Position numbers and translations under genes: made by a program. From positions 9,811,001-9,875,000 of the forward strand of contig NC_062240.1 in NCBI RefSeq assembly GCF_905475465.1: a stretch of 64,000 bases of DNA. Direction: 5' to 3'. Shown piece by piece: positions 1-13,800 of the stretch (positions are counted from its first letter, which is position 1; the number at the start of each line of letters is the position of its first letter). Under the pieces are notes generated by a model. The model made no database searches. It had not been told where the DNA came from and worked only from the letters and a program-made list of their open reading frames with translations. This stretch comes from Pieris napi (Eukaryota > Arthropoda > Insecta > Lepidoptera > Pieridae).

Positions 1-1868
1 TACATTTTTTTCTAATTACATAGAAAATTAGGTGGAAGGATAATAAGTAATTAATAATTTTAGTAAATATGTGCGTACAAATTCATATATACGAAATCCT
101 TATATCAATTGTCTAAGTCAGTGAGAGTGAACGTTTAGATCGTAATTGACATTTTTACGCGTATTTTTCATGAGATATAAAAAACTGTTAATTACTTATG
201 AATGGCGAATAACATTTGTACCTGTGATAATACTTATTGATATTAATGCAAATCCATGATTGCATTTAAACTTGTTAAAACAAAAACTAAAAAACAATTT
301 TATTTTTGTCAATATTTAAAAACCATGAATCAGTATTAATAGACATATAATATATTAAATAAACACAGATAAACGAACAACATTTAGCTGACAGCGCCTG
401 TCTAGAATCATATAAATATTTTAAATATTACTTTTATCCCTTAACACAAACAATGCGTTGACTATTGACTCTAGTATAGAGTATAGAGTACGTATATGTA
501 CAGGATTTCTGCCAAGGGGGAATATAGAATTGAAATGAGGTTCATACGAATGTTATAAGGACCTACAATTATAATATTATGATATTGTCAGATAGTTTTT
601 GCTGGCGTCAGCAGTAGCTGTAGGCTATTTTTTTGCTTGTGTATATGGGTAAATACGAATCGCAATAAACTATGCTAATCTAAATTTGTGCGGTTAAATG
701 TATAAAAAGACGAGGTGTTATTCAAAATGTTGATTAATTACGCAGTCTTTGGTATATTATCGATCGCAGTGATAAAAAAGCATCAGATCAGTTTCTTAAT
801 ATATCTTACAAATACAATTGTCTAATAGAAGAAAATTACGCCGTATTGCCTTTAGGCTATATTAGACACATCAAGTTCTAAATCCGAAATTGACTACATC
901 AGTACTAATGGACTATTTCTATATTTCGTGGCTTGTAATGTGGGTAGTACAAAAACTTACAAAATTTGGCTCGGAGAAGGTAGTCAATATCAGACTTATG
1001 ACCTTTTTAAAAATGGATTAATGAACGTTATTCGTTACCATAGTTACCATTTTTTCTATTGAAATAATAACGGTTAGAAATACGGTACTAACTTTAATTA
1101 ATGTTTTACAATAAGGCCGATGGGGTTTGAAATAATGTCAAAGTTGAAGCCAGCCCAAACCGCCGTCGCTAGAAGGCAAATATTTAAATTTATATATTTG
1201 ACCGTCTGGAGGCGCTAGGCTCGTTTAATTAGCCGGGATTTGACGACCAAATGGCCGTCTAAGTGCAGAAACTAAGTCCACACTAAATACATCTTTGACC
1301 GTTCTAGTAGATGGTATTAATCCTGTGATTAATACAAAACCTGCCGTTTTTTAATTCCTGAGATTAATGCGACTAAATCTGTCAGTTTTATAAATTTATT
1401 TGGCGTTAATGGAAGGTACGTTTCGAAGTACCCTCCTAACACTTAAACGCGTAGCATACTTCTATCGTAGGTTTTAGTGACAAATAAAGATTATTTTATT
1501 ATTTTTACGTATTATTTCAGAGATGATAAATATCAGTTAACCGTTACTGTAATCGTGATTTTTAACGGACAGTTACTATATATCTAAATTTTAGTACTTG
1601 CAAGATTTTGTGAAGGGCTTGCATAATAGGATGACCTTTTAGGTTGCAGCGGAATTATAGAAAATTCTGATGTTGATGTATGTTATTTCAGGGTAACTGG
1701 TGCTAAGTTTACCAATGACAAGAATTTCCCGTAATTTCTCCAGACTATACAGTGATGCTGAACGGAGTTATAGAATTGTCGTGATACGGAAACATTTCAT
1801 TATTTGAACAACGGTCGCAAACTCCTGTAACTGTGTAACCATAGACAATGAACTTTAGAAACTCATTA
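1..1868. other. 3' flank of the DOCK gene, no gene seen
   Basis: AT-rich DNA downstream of the DOCK stop codon. It should include the 3' UTR. No open frame with a recognisable product on either strand. A GC-richer island around 1130-1270 was examined and not identified. Confidence 0.5.
1495..1500 (-). promoter_or_regulatory. candidate polyadenylation signal of the DOCK gene
   Basis: AATAAA on the minus strand about 370 nt beyond the DOCK stop codon at 1869-1871. It is the first canonical hexamer I noticed downstream; in such AT-rich DNA it may be chance. Confidence 0.3.
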
Positions 1869-4800
1869 CTAAGCATTACTACAATCAAGTTCCACCCCAG
1901 TGACTGTGGTACTCAGGTTACCGTTGACGAGTATGTCATGTAAGGGTTGTCCTAAGAGCGAAGAAAGGGAATCGCTCAGTTTGAGATAATTCGCTTCAAG
2001 AGCCTCGTGGTAGGAGTGTTGGTCGGAACTGATCAGTTTAGCGTTAAGTTGCAAGGCCGAGTGACATACTGTTAGGAACTCTCTGAAAAGTAAAAAATAC
2101 TTTATAGTTTAACAATTCTATCTAATAAGTCTATGGTGCATATTGTAATTCGTATCTCAAGTCAATACACAGACAATATCGTCGCGAGCGCTGTCAAATA
2201 GGTCAAACTTGATACAAAAAGTGGTTTGACAGCTTTAACTAGATTTAAGATTCTTTGACGGCCTATAATTCTTGGTAACTGTTAAGCGGGCTATAGACGG
2301 ACGCACGGCCGTACGGCGATCTGTAGTTTCCATACTAAATTCATATCCGCAATACACGGACTGCTCGAGCAGTTCCTGAGCAAACCGTATATTGCAGTCG
2401 GTCTTGACTGCAACTTGCGGTCCGTCTATAGCCCGCTTTATTCCACTATATTATCTGATATGTTTATATTTACATGACAGGACGGGCAAATTTTCCAAAA
2501 GGAAACAATTATTATTTTACTAAATGTCAATATTTTGATACACTGTAAAACTGTAAAACCGTAATTTATGTACATTATATTTAAACAATTTGCAGAGGTA
2601 TTGTGGTTATTAAAAGTTTTAAATTCTGCAAATGACTCAGTGCAGTTACAAATACAACAATGAATTTTAATTATTAAAAAGTACTATAACTTATAAAACA
2701 ATATACAAGGTAAATAAAAATGTTGTTTAATATTACCCGACTCGTTGGAATTCTTTGTTTCCAATTTTTAAAAATATATAAGAAGTTTAAGAATTCCCAC
2801 ATTTCAACAAGATCGTTTATTACACAGCACACTTTTTCTCCGTAGTATATCACAAACCTCACAATAATAATAGATAATCAATTAAACTTACTTGAAAGTA
2901 GCCTTGAGTTTGTCCACCAAGTCATCAGGATACATGGGCGCGAGCGTTGGATCAAGAAATGCGTTCGCGTACGCGATCGGACCCGCATTTACTTGGACGC
3001 ACACGCTGCCTTGAAGTCTGAAAAGCAATTTTAAACGTTGTAAATAAACTTTATATTACACAAATATAATTCATTCAAAAACAATATACTTTTATATGGA
3101 AAACGAATATGAATTTATTCCTTTAAGGTTGAAAAAGATTTAAAATTGTGATTACACCAGCGCTTTCATTGTATCAAAATGGATTCGAGACAGTCCTTGT
3201 TTCTTTGAAACATCACAATCGACCGCAATGTTTCGTTCCATAAAGGGTTGTAGCGCTACTGGATGTATATGTCGCAGATTCGACTCGATTAATAATTACA
3301 AAGTTGGTATCACTACCGACATTATTAGTTAATATTTAAACACAGTCAGTGCGCACGTCCAGCGCAGGCGCCGGTCGGAAAGCAACTGAAGCACTTCACG
3401 AGTTCACGACCGATTCTACGCACTACTGACAAATTGACTTTGACAATTGACACATTGACATTTTACAACCTGTAAGATGTCTATGATATTGCGTGGTTTT
3501 GCCATTGCGTATTGCCATTGTAATGAAACAAATTACATCGTGTTCTATTATAACCTAATCTCTGACCTATATAACACATAATTAAGTTTATCGTTACCTG
3601 AGTTGCAGCTTCTTCAAATCCGGCGTCTTAGCGTGGACGATCTCATTCAGTTCATTGACCTGACTCTCCATTTCAGCGACTGCGACCTCTATTGGACTTT
3701 TCTCCTCAACTTGACATTCGCTCACCGGTATACGCCGTTTGACGTATGGAAACCAGTTTTCGACTGGAACATTGTTGAACTTTTATGTTAGATTTTTCCT
3801 TGTATTCATAGTAAAAAATTGTTATGATTTTGCTCAAACATCCTAAGTTTTTTGTATATGTTCTAATAAAATAATTAGCCTAATAATAAAATTTTATATT
3901 CCTATACAGTTTAACCTAGATATTTTTTAATTGAAGCAAACTATTTTAATTTATTTACTTACTATGGGCAGATAAAATGGCTTCTACTGAAAAGAGCTGG
4001 TAAGGTAATTTTTAAAGATATTAAATAAAAAATATCGCAAGCGGGATCTTATGATTTGGTAAATGAAGATAGATATCTTGCAAAGGCGTTTAACACCTAT
4101 GACTTCCCAAGCATGTTTATATTTTCTAGCCCATATTGTATAATTACATAGTATTTATTCATTATTAAAATAAGTCTGCTGTTAGCTAACAATGAGTTTT
4201 ATCGTTTTTTTATTTTATCTAGTATCAGCCATGCGATTCTGTAACTCACTTTTTGAACTCTCACAGCGGTTTTCACAAAAGGAGGGAGTTTGTAGTTTAT
4301 TGTTTATCAGAATGCCAAATCGTAAAATGACTGCTTCACGACTGATTTGAGCACGACCGCCGCTGTGAAAACCGCTGTGAGAGTTCGAAAAGTGAGTTAC
4401 AGAATCGCAAGGCAGTAACCAAGAACAAAATATTTTTTTGAGAGTTTTATCAATTTTTTTGTGTCTGCAAATATAAACATTTTAGTTTGAGGATAATTGC
4501 TATACTTAACAGGTAAATTTTAATATTTCAAAAGTACCTGTAAGATGTGTAAGCCTCAATCTTTGATGATGTACAGGTCCTCTTGCAGCGCCATCTCTCG
4601 TAAATGGTGTTTCAAAAACGAATCGTCTGATATTATGAGCTCTTTCGAAGGAACCCTCAGCACTCGATGAGCAGGCCAGCATACCTTCGGGCGCTGCCCG
4701 AACCCAGGTCACTTGGATATACGCTAGTTTGGTGTCTAATTCGTCACGATTTACCTAAAAATTGTAAGTGTTATAAGTAAACAGGTGTACGATGAATTGA

Positions 4801-7800
4801 CAAAATATAGATTGATTTTATTTCGTTAGTTATTAATAATGTCATAGGAAGTATTACTTCTAAAGTTATTTCTTTATTGTTATTTGAGCTGGTTTACTAA
4901 CATCTTACCTTTAACAGAAATATAGTTTTGCTGTAAAATATTTTAGCTACAACAAATTAAATATTTTAATAATCATTTCAAAGTGCCATTAACTAATTAA
5001 CATTTTAATTAACACTCGTTATATTACGATAAATTATTAATACTTCGAGAAATTTAACGCATGCCTAGTAACGTTAATACTTTTCTTTAACTATGTTATA
5101 ATAACGTAGAAATCAGAATAGATTTTATATACCCAAGTTCGAGCCAAGCGATACATATTTTGGAAATACAGTTATTTTATGTTGAGTTTACTCACCGGCG
5201 CCGAATCCATAATCATCTTAACGCAGCCCGAACCCAATTTCTGTTCATAAAACTGTTGAAGTCTTTCCGATATCTCGCTCAATGACGTCAGTTTAGGTTC
5301 CTTATAAATAAACTCGATGCCCTCTTCATCCTCGCCGAAGTGCGCCTTTCCGAAGAACGCCACGCGATAAAATCTTCCGAGCAATCGCTTCCCAGAATTT
5401 GTAACTTCAATGACCTTTGCGTACGCCTTGGTCAAATGTTGGTAACCGGTAAGGAGTGCTTGATAATCCTTTCTCCTTTCGTAAATTGGTATAATAAGGC
5501 GATAAATGGGACCAAGGAGTTCGTATCTCTCTGCTCTATCTACGTATTCTGTGCACAGCATGAGCTGATCGAGCAGAGCTTGCTCGTTGTAATGAATGTC
5601 TGTCATTCCTGTAAAAATATGATTTATTTGTATATTATGTATGTGTATGAAACAAATAAAACGCAAGCAAGGTTGCATATTCTGTGATAGGACTTTATTC
5701 AGTTAATTGCCCGCATGACATATTTATGTCATCATAAATTATAGCATAGGTAGGTTTATAATATATATGAACAAATTTTATAGGTTACAAACCTTAAATT
5801 CCCTGGCTTATTAACTTAATAACAATGATGAATTTGATGTAATAAGGAGTAAGGAGTATCTGAAGCGTAACTTTGTTGATTAAATATGGATTGGATTCGG
5901 ACAGACGCAATCAAATATCAATAATTATACATCGAGTACTCTTATTGAACCGTCTTAAGAAAGCATTTTATTTTTACTTTAGCTCAAACGATACTAAAAC
6001 GAGTTCCTAATTCAAATAAGATACACGTCATATACACTACAATTATATATTGCATTTTATGCTAAAACTTGATCAAAAAAGTTAATGAATAAGGCTTTGG
6101 GCGATATATAAACGAGAAATGATGTGCATAGCTACAGTCGAAATTTAGACGTCCACGAGTCGATTGTAAATTGTTAAAATGAGAGTCATTGTGGTGTTTT
6201 GTTTATCTTGCATTTGTGTGTGTGCTGGATTTGCTATAAAAGAAAATCTATCAAATAGTCAAGAAACTAGAGCCTCAATCTCGGATATGGTTATGGCTTT
6301 TGTGGTAGGTATATGATTGATTAAAAAAAAATACTTTTCTTAAGAATAATAAAGGTTAGGGTAAGATTTTTGATGCTTATACTTATATTAAACCGAATTT
6401 TTTTACCGGGAAATATAGCCCCTTTGCATGCATAGTCAGACGCTTATCTATGCTAAGCAAATAAAAAAGAAAAGAATTCTATCAAAATCGCAATTAGACT
6501 ATGCTAATATATATTTTAAACCATTTACGCTCGTATTTAGAAGGTCAATAAAACTCAAGGGCTGTCAAATAATCTTTTCTGTATGAACATATTTTACAGC
6601 GACTGGAGATTCTGACTGACAGAGCAGTGCTGGCCTAGTGGCTTCAGCGTGCGACTCTCATACCTGTGGTCGTAGGTTCGATGCCCTGCTGTGCAACAAT
6701 GGAATTTCTTTCTATGTGCGCATTAAACATCTGCTCGAACGGTAAAGGAAAACATCGTGAGGAAACCGACATGTCTTAGACCCAAAAAATCGACAGGCTG
6801 TGTCTCAACTACTTGCCTATTAGATTTAAAATGATAATAAAACAGATTTAGAAATCTGAGGCCAAGACCTAAAGAGCTTGTAGCGCCACTGATTTATTTT
6901 TTTACGAGATTCTGACTATACAAATTAGATTAATTATAAGACTAGATAAGAAGAATTATAAGAATATATTTACGACTAATAAATAATTTTCAAGGTTTTT
7001 CGACATGGCGACAGAACACCTGACCAAGAAGAGCTGGATAAATACCCTTCATCAGATCTAAATTCGAACATATTCTTTCCATACGGCAAAAAGTCTTTAA
7101 CCAACGTAAGTCATTAAATTAAAATGTAAATTTTGTCGCGCTCTTATTTCCTGTAGATAATTGATTTAACGTAAAAAATTCTGTCAACCTTTAATAATGC
7201 TCTTGAAATATAATTTCATTTACGCACACAATGTTTTATTATTAATATTAATTAACAAAAGTATTTGTTAAATGAAAATTATTTACATAACAAATGGAGC
7301 AATTTGTAATCTTAATAAGAAAAGCCTAGGTATATTCGACTTAGGTCCTTCATGAAAAGAGCGTACCAATTCTTAAAAGGCCGGTAACGCACTTGCGAGC
7401 CTCCTGGCAATGTGAGTGTCCATGGGCGACGGTATCACTTAACATCAGAGATCCTGCCCGTTTGTCTCCTATTAGGTACATAAAAAAATATATTCGAGTG
7501 CTATAATAAGAATTACATTAAGTTTATGTTATTATATTTAATATCACACGACCTCCCACGAAGTGAAGACTGCCTCCAAATTCTTCCAGTTGTCTCTCCT
7601 CTTCGCTACTATTTTCAATGTTTCCCCGAGTTAAGTTCGGTGGCGGTGATTGTAGGATTGTTTAAATATATCTTAAATGAAACTCTTTTGTTTGAAGCTG
7701 GGTGTCAACTGCTTTTAATCGTTTCAAACATGAGCTTATAAAACTAACATAAAATTAAGGGTTGTGGGTTGCGACGCTAACAAAAAACTAACTTTACTTA

Positions 7801-10800
7801 AGGGTTCAGTATAAGTGTAGTTGACTGTATGAAATACTAAAGGGCACATTTATTACTAACAACCAAATAACTATTTAACCAACATTACTATGCCATTAAA
7901 ATCTCTTTTTTCTCATATATAAAAAGTATCGTACTAATCAAGCGTATTTTTTTTCAATATTATTAAGGAACTGTCTTAATGTATTATTAAAATTTATTAC
8001 GTACAACAAATAACGTAGAATTCATAATGTTACAGAAGGGAAAGCGAAGAGCATTTAGCGTAGGGCAGTACTTGAGGAAACGTTACGACAACATTATATC
8101 AAAACTCTACTTGCCTGAGGAGATAAACATACAAACAACTGACTATGCTCGTACAAAGATGACCGCATTATCTGCTCTATCAGCCCTTTACCCGCCACCA
8201 CCACTTCAGCAGTGGCTTCCTCACTTCAATTGGCAACCAATACCTTACGACACGGCACAGAGCAGTGATGATCATGTAGGTGGTATGGTTTTAGGTTTCT
8301 TTATAAAGCTAGATCCTCGGTGAATATCATAAGTACTAATACATCCCAGAACTACTTGGTAGTGATATTATAAAAAGCAAGTTATAACACATACAATGTT
8401 ATATAAAACCTTAGCCATTTTACATTCGCAAATATCAATCATAAAATAAAACATGTTTCTTACTATAGTTACGATTTTTGTACCATCTTTATTCGCCGCC
8501 TTATACCGTAGCTGGTTTGATAATAAAAAGTGTAATTCACACTGGCAATGGATGGTTGTTGCATATATTTAAGAATGTTCAAGGTTGCTAGACTGATAAA
8601 CATTATATTGTCAAGGTGTTGTTTAAGTATCGAACTTAAAGGCAAAGATAAAATTGAAAAAGAAATAAAAAAATAGAAATACCAATTTAAAACAAATTTT
8701 CTATTACAAGTTAGAAGTAGTATAAAGTTTTGATTCGAAAGTCGGTGTTCAGTGGAGAGGTACAAGTAGACAAAAACAAATATTTGTTGTTTTTTCAGTT
8801 GTTGCCCTTCTATAACTGTCCAAGATATCTTCGACTAAAAAATGAATTATATAAATTACCAGAAATCGAAAGCTATTTGAAGTCATCACAGGATCTCTTC
8901 AAATTTCTTAGTAAAAACACCGGAAGTAACATAACGGTGCCCGAAGATGTATTCTTTTTGGATAATTTATTTCAAACTCTGGTAAGTTTCATTTTCATAA
9001 TTCACTTTCAATTCCATTGAATTCAATTTTTAATGAATTTCTTAAGATAAAAAGTATTACAGTATAAATAATTATACTAATTAGAGTATTCTATAAATAT
9101 CTGTAATGCTTTGGTGAATCTGAACCTAAGAATTTTTTTGTTATATTGTATATACATATTACATATGATTGAGATACATATGTGTGAGTGCACAGTAGTC
9201 TTAAGCTAAACTGTGGTAAGTGGAAAAAAATTGTACACCAGAACAGGATATATTCCTTAATAGAGACTGTAAGTAGTGTTATTGGACAATTTCTTATGTA
9301 AAATATCCTTTTTAGTAAAATAGGTGAGTTCATTAGTCTTAGGTTAGATTGTAATGTTAATTGATGCCGAGACAATTTATAAAAAAATAGACAAATACAA
9401 AAATAATTACGATTTAATACCCTAACAATACGCAATTACACTTATTACAACAAATTTCAGAATAATGTCAATGTTCCAACGCCGAAGTGGGCCGAACAAA
9501 TTATGCCAAAGATAAAAGAAATGACTAAGATCGAGTACATGCTAATGTATTACACAGATGAACTAATAAGATTATCCGCAGGTAACATACAAATATAACA
9601 AAAATAGGCATAATGCTTTTTCGAATAAAAAGAATCAGTAAAACAAGGACAACAAACGTGATTATAGATAAATAATGGGTTTGAAGCATGGTCACGTGGT
9701 CTGGGTCATGTGGGTGGATTTTTAAGTTTACGATAAAACCTTGAGAAGATAACAACATTTTGGGTAATAACACAGGTTTTTTTGCCTGCTAAGAATGCCG
9801 CTGTCGCCCTAAATCACACGTGGAATCCGCGTTTATAATTTTATAGAATGTATCAATCACTTTTTATCACATTTTTTATAAATATTTTACGTTTCGCTTT
9901 TGACGGCTCAGTGGTCTAGTGGTTAGTATACCTGACTGCGAATCCATGGGTACCGGGTTCGAATCCCGGCTGAGACAAACATCGATGTGATGAGCATTTG
10001 GTGTTGTCCTTAGGTCTTGGGTGTTTAAATATGTATTTATATGTCTATCTATCTATAATATGTATGTATATTCGTTGCCTAGTACCCATAACACAAGCTT
10101 CACCAGCTTAACATGGGACTAGGTCAATTGGTGTGAATTTTCAAAAAAAAAAAAAAAGGTTTTCGACATCCGTAAAATTATACCAATTTTGCATAAACTA
10201 AGCTATCATAGTTCATGAAACTTTATATGCTATTTCAGGAGGCTTACTATCAGATATATTCAATGTAACGAACGCGAAAGTGATGGAAGGCAAGAAACAG
10301 CCCAAATTGTTCCTTTACTCTGCACATGAGAACAACGTTGCTGCTCTTCTAGCAGCCACAAGAACCTTCATACCACATCAGCCCAAATACGGTTCCACTG
10401 TATCTCTGGAGCTTTGGAAAAACCGCATGACCAACGAATACTCTTTTATGGTAATATTTAGCCACATGTAACTAAAGTAACTACTGGTTGGTATAGATTT
10501 TCTTTTCTTTTGGGTATAGAAGTTCATATGAATACTTCAAGAAGATAAAACAGATTATATTATTAGTATTCGTTTTCAAGCACTTGTGTATACCTTTCTT
10601 TTTATGTTACTTATTTTTATTTAAACGTTTGGAAACATGATAAATTAATAAATTAACAATAAAATAGAGGCTAAAAATTTTTATGTTTCTGTTTGTAAAA
10701 ACAGTATAGAAAAACTACATCACAGAATGATACTCGATTAGTCGCAATGAAGCAGATTTACACTCCTTCGAAACGGCTCGACCGATTCTTATGATTTTTT

Positions 10801-13800
10801 ATGGATATTCAGTAAGTCTGAGAATCGGGTAAGGGAAAAATATTTATTTTTATTATTTTATGATACAGCATACAAAAATACATACAACCCTTAATTTTCA
10901 TCTACCCTCTAAGATCAACCCCTATTTTTTATTTGTTATTTAAGAACTCCTAACTTGAACTGTAAGGTTTATATAGAGAAAAATCACAGAAAAACCTGTC
11001 ATCTTGAACACCTTACAAGTAACGAAGGAGTGACAATACAAAACGATTTAAATTTTGTCATCGTATATATTTTAGAACAGCCGTATAGTATCTCATAAAG
11101 CTTTTGGATGACCAATCATTCGATAAAAATTATATTTTAGGTTGTGTACGCACCCGAAGCGGGAGGTGTTGGAATGATGTTACCAGTGAATGGATGCGGA
11201 GATAGGTATCTTTGCGACTACAATACATTCCTCAAACTAACCCAAGATTACGTGTTACCTCATAGCGAATACAAAAAACGCTGCTCTTAGAACAACGAAC
11301 AACATAGCACGTAACAGTTTTGCGATCCAAAATTAGCTATAAATGTTATATATTATTGTTTAATTTGATATGAAAAAGTTATTTTATATTTAATATTGTT
11401 TATAATATTTGTATATTATTGATATTATGTATCCAATCCTAATTCAAGACAAATATAAATTAACAAAGTCGTCGTAAAAACATCGTGTATTTTTAATAGA
11501 AAATATGTCTTCTACATATATATATATTTAAATTTACATCACAAACAGTTTTCCTCAAGCATATAATAACTTATTTGTATAATAAGCATATTCATACATT
11601 ATCTCAAAATTACATGGTTGTCATTTTTATTAAGTATATACTTTATTGCTTACAATAAACAAGTTTACATAAACTAATAAAATGTTTGTGACTGTGTGTG
11701 TGTGTTTTATTTGTGTCTATTTTAATGACGAGTCAAGCATTTTCATCGCATTTAACCTTGAGGTAGTGAGTTTGATTTTCTGTGATGTATATACAGATCG
11801 AAAAGCAGTGTAAGCCTAGTGGCTTCAGCGTGCGACTCTCATCCCTGAGGTCGTAGGTTCGATCCTCGGCTTTGGTGCACAATGGACTTTCTTTCTATGT
11901 GCGCATTTAACATTCCCTCAAACGGTGAAAGACAACATCGTGATGAAACCGGCTTGCTTGCGGCTTAGACCCAAAAAGGCGACGGCGTGTGTCAAGCATA
12001 GGAGGGTGATCACTTACTTGCCTATTATATTGACAAATAATTATGAAACAGTTTTAGAAATCTGAGGTCCAGACCTAAAACGGCATGCCGGTGTCCTTTT
12101 TTTCCTTTACCGAGTGTTAAATGCGCACATAGACAGAAAGTCTCTTGCTGCACAGCCGGAGTTCGAACATACGGCTTCATGAATAAGTCGCACTGCTCTT
12201 TGGAACGGATTTTATGCAAGAAAAAAAAATCTATAATTCAATGAAATTCTAAAACACAATGAATTTTTAGTTGTTCTATTTGCTAAGCGGACCCTAAAAT
12301 TTTATTCCATACTCTTGACATACACTGAGAGGGACCTGCGATAATCGAACACTATCATGTCGCGATCTTTTCAATATAACTTGATATAAACTAGACAGTG
12401 TCAGGAGCATGGCAGTCGAATTCGACTCGCGGTAGCGCGCGCTACCCAATTCAGAGTCATATCTTACATAAGATGGGTTCGTTTGTTGTATTTTGTTTAC
12501 TCCTAGTGGCTGTGTCTTGTGAACTCAGCTCACCTCCCATAGGAATGGGGATGGAACAGGATAACAATCTCGAGTTAGGAGACAACTTGACTAACACTGA
12601 TGTTTTGATGGCTTTTGTGGTATGTATCATGAAAGCGTAGCATGATCGTTAAGCTTATAAATATTGACGTCAATTGTCAAGAGGTAATCAGATGGTAAAG
12701 TAACTCTTTCGTATATATATATATATATTTTAAAAGCGTTTCTTTACAATTTCAAGAATTAAGGGTACAAATAAGTTCATGACTACTATGTATCCCATAA
12801 CTTCTGGATACAAGTTGGGACCATTTTATATCTAAATCGGTCACCGCAATAGATCCAATGAGAACTGCGCTTCCCGAAACCTTGAAACGTTTTCAATTGC
12901 AAACCTATGCCTATTATATATCGTAAGCCAAGCGATAGAGCGAACAATACTGATAAATTAACAATAATAATAAGACAGTGATACTAAAACCCTTTTTGGG
13001 TGTCCTAAGGTTTCTGCATCTTTTTCATTGATCAATTTTCTTTATATATATAATATATATACATAAAGAAAATTGATATATATATATATTGACAAAGTAA
13101 TCAGCCTTCGGTGCCTGGCCCACATCGCCAATTTTAATGATTTTCTCCGCGATGTTATCCACCGTACAAACAAGTTTTAATTTAAAGAATACATTTATGT
13201 ATTTATCACCATAGTTTTTAATTATACAGGTATTCCGACACGGAGATAGAACCCCAGACTTAGATGAGATGGAAAGGTTTCCATCAAAAGAGTATACCAC
13301 TAGCACACTTTTTCCATATGGAGCGAAAGCTCTAACCAACGTAAGTTATCCTATATTAATTATCCTTTCTTTAAGGAGTAAGATGTAATGCTCAAAGATC
13401 GACTAAATCTACTTGGGTACATCCACATTTCGTAGTCCTCAGAAACAAGAACCAACTTTTTCTTAATGATAATATCATATTTTTAGAAGGGAAAACAGCG
13501 CGCATACAGAATCGGCGAATATATAAGAAAACATTACGGCAATCTTATCTCCAGTCTGTACCTACCTGACGAAATATACATACAGACTACGGGGTATGCA
13601 CGAACCAAAATGACAGTTCTCGCCGCTCTAGCTGCCGTGTACCCACCACCGCCAGCACAAAGGTGGAACCCCAGTTTAAATTGGCAACCTGTTCCTTATG
13701 ACACACCATCGTACGAGAATGACGATGTAAGTTAAAAGAGAAATGCTAGTTCCGGTAAAGGTAAAAAAACTAATCAGATTTATGTCAAGTCAAAATAACT

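Noticed and set aside
5340..5687. Plus-strand open frame over a DOCK exon
   Set aside because: It is the antisense shadow of the DHR2 exon 5608-5196.
9903..9976. Apparent tRNA gene (box A and box B like sequence)
   Set aside because: The tRNA-like part runs straight into a longer body and a poly(A) tail, which is the structure of a SINE; the acceptor stem does not pair well.
12398..12472. Upstream in-frame ATG giving a longer N-terminus for phosphatase 2
   Set aside because: It lies before the predicted start site at 12414 and would bury the signal peptide behind 25 polar residues.
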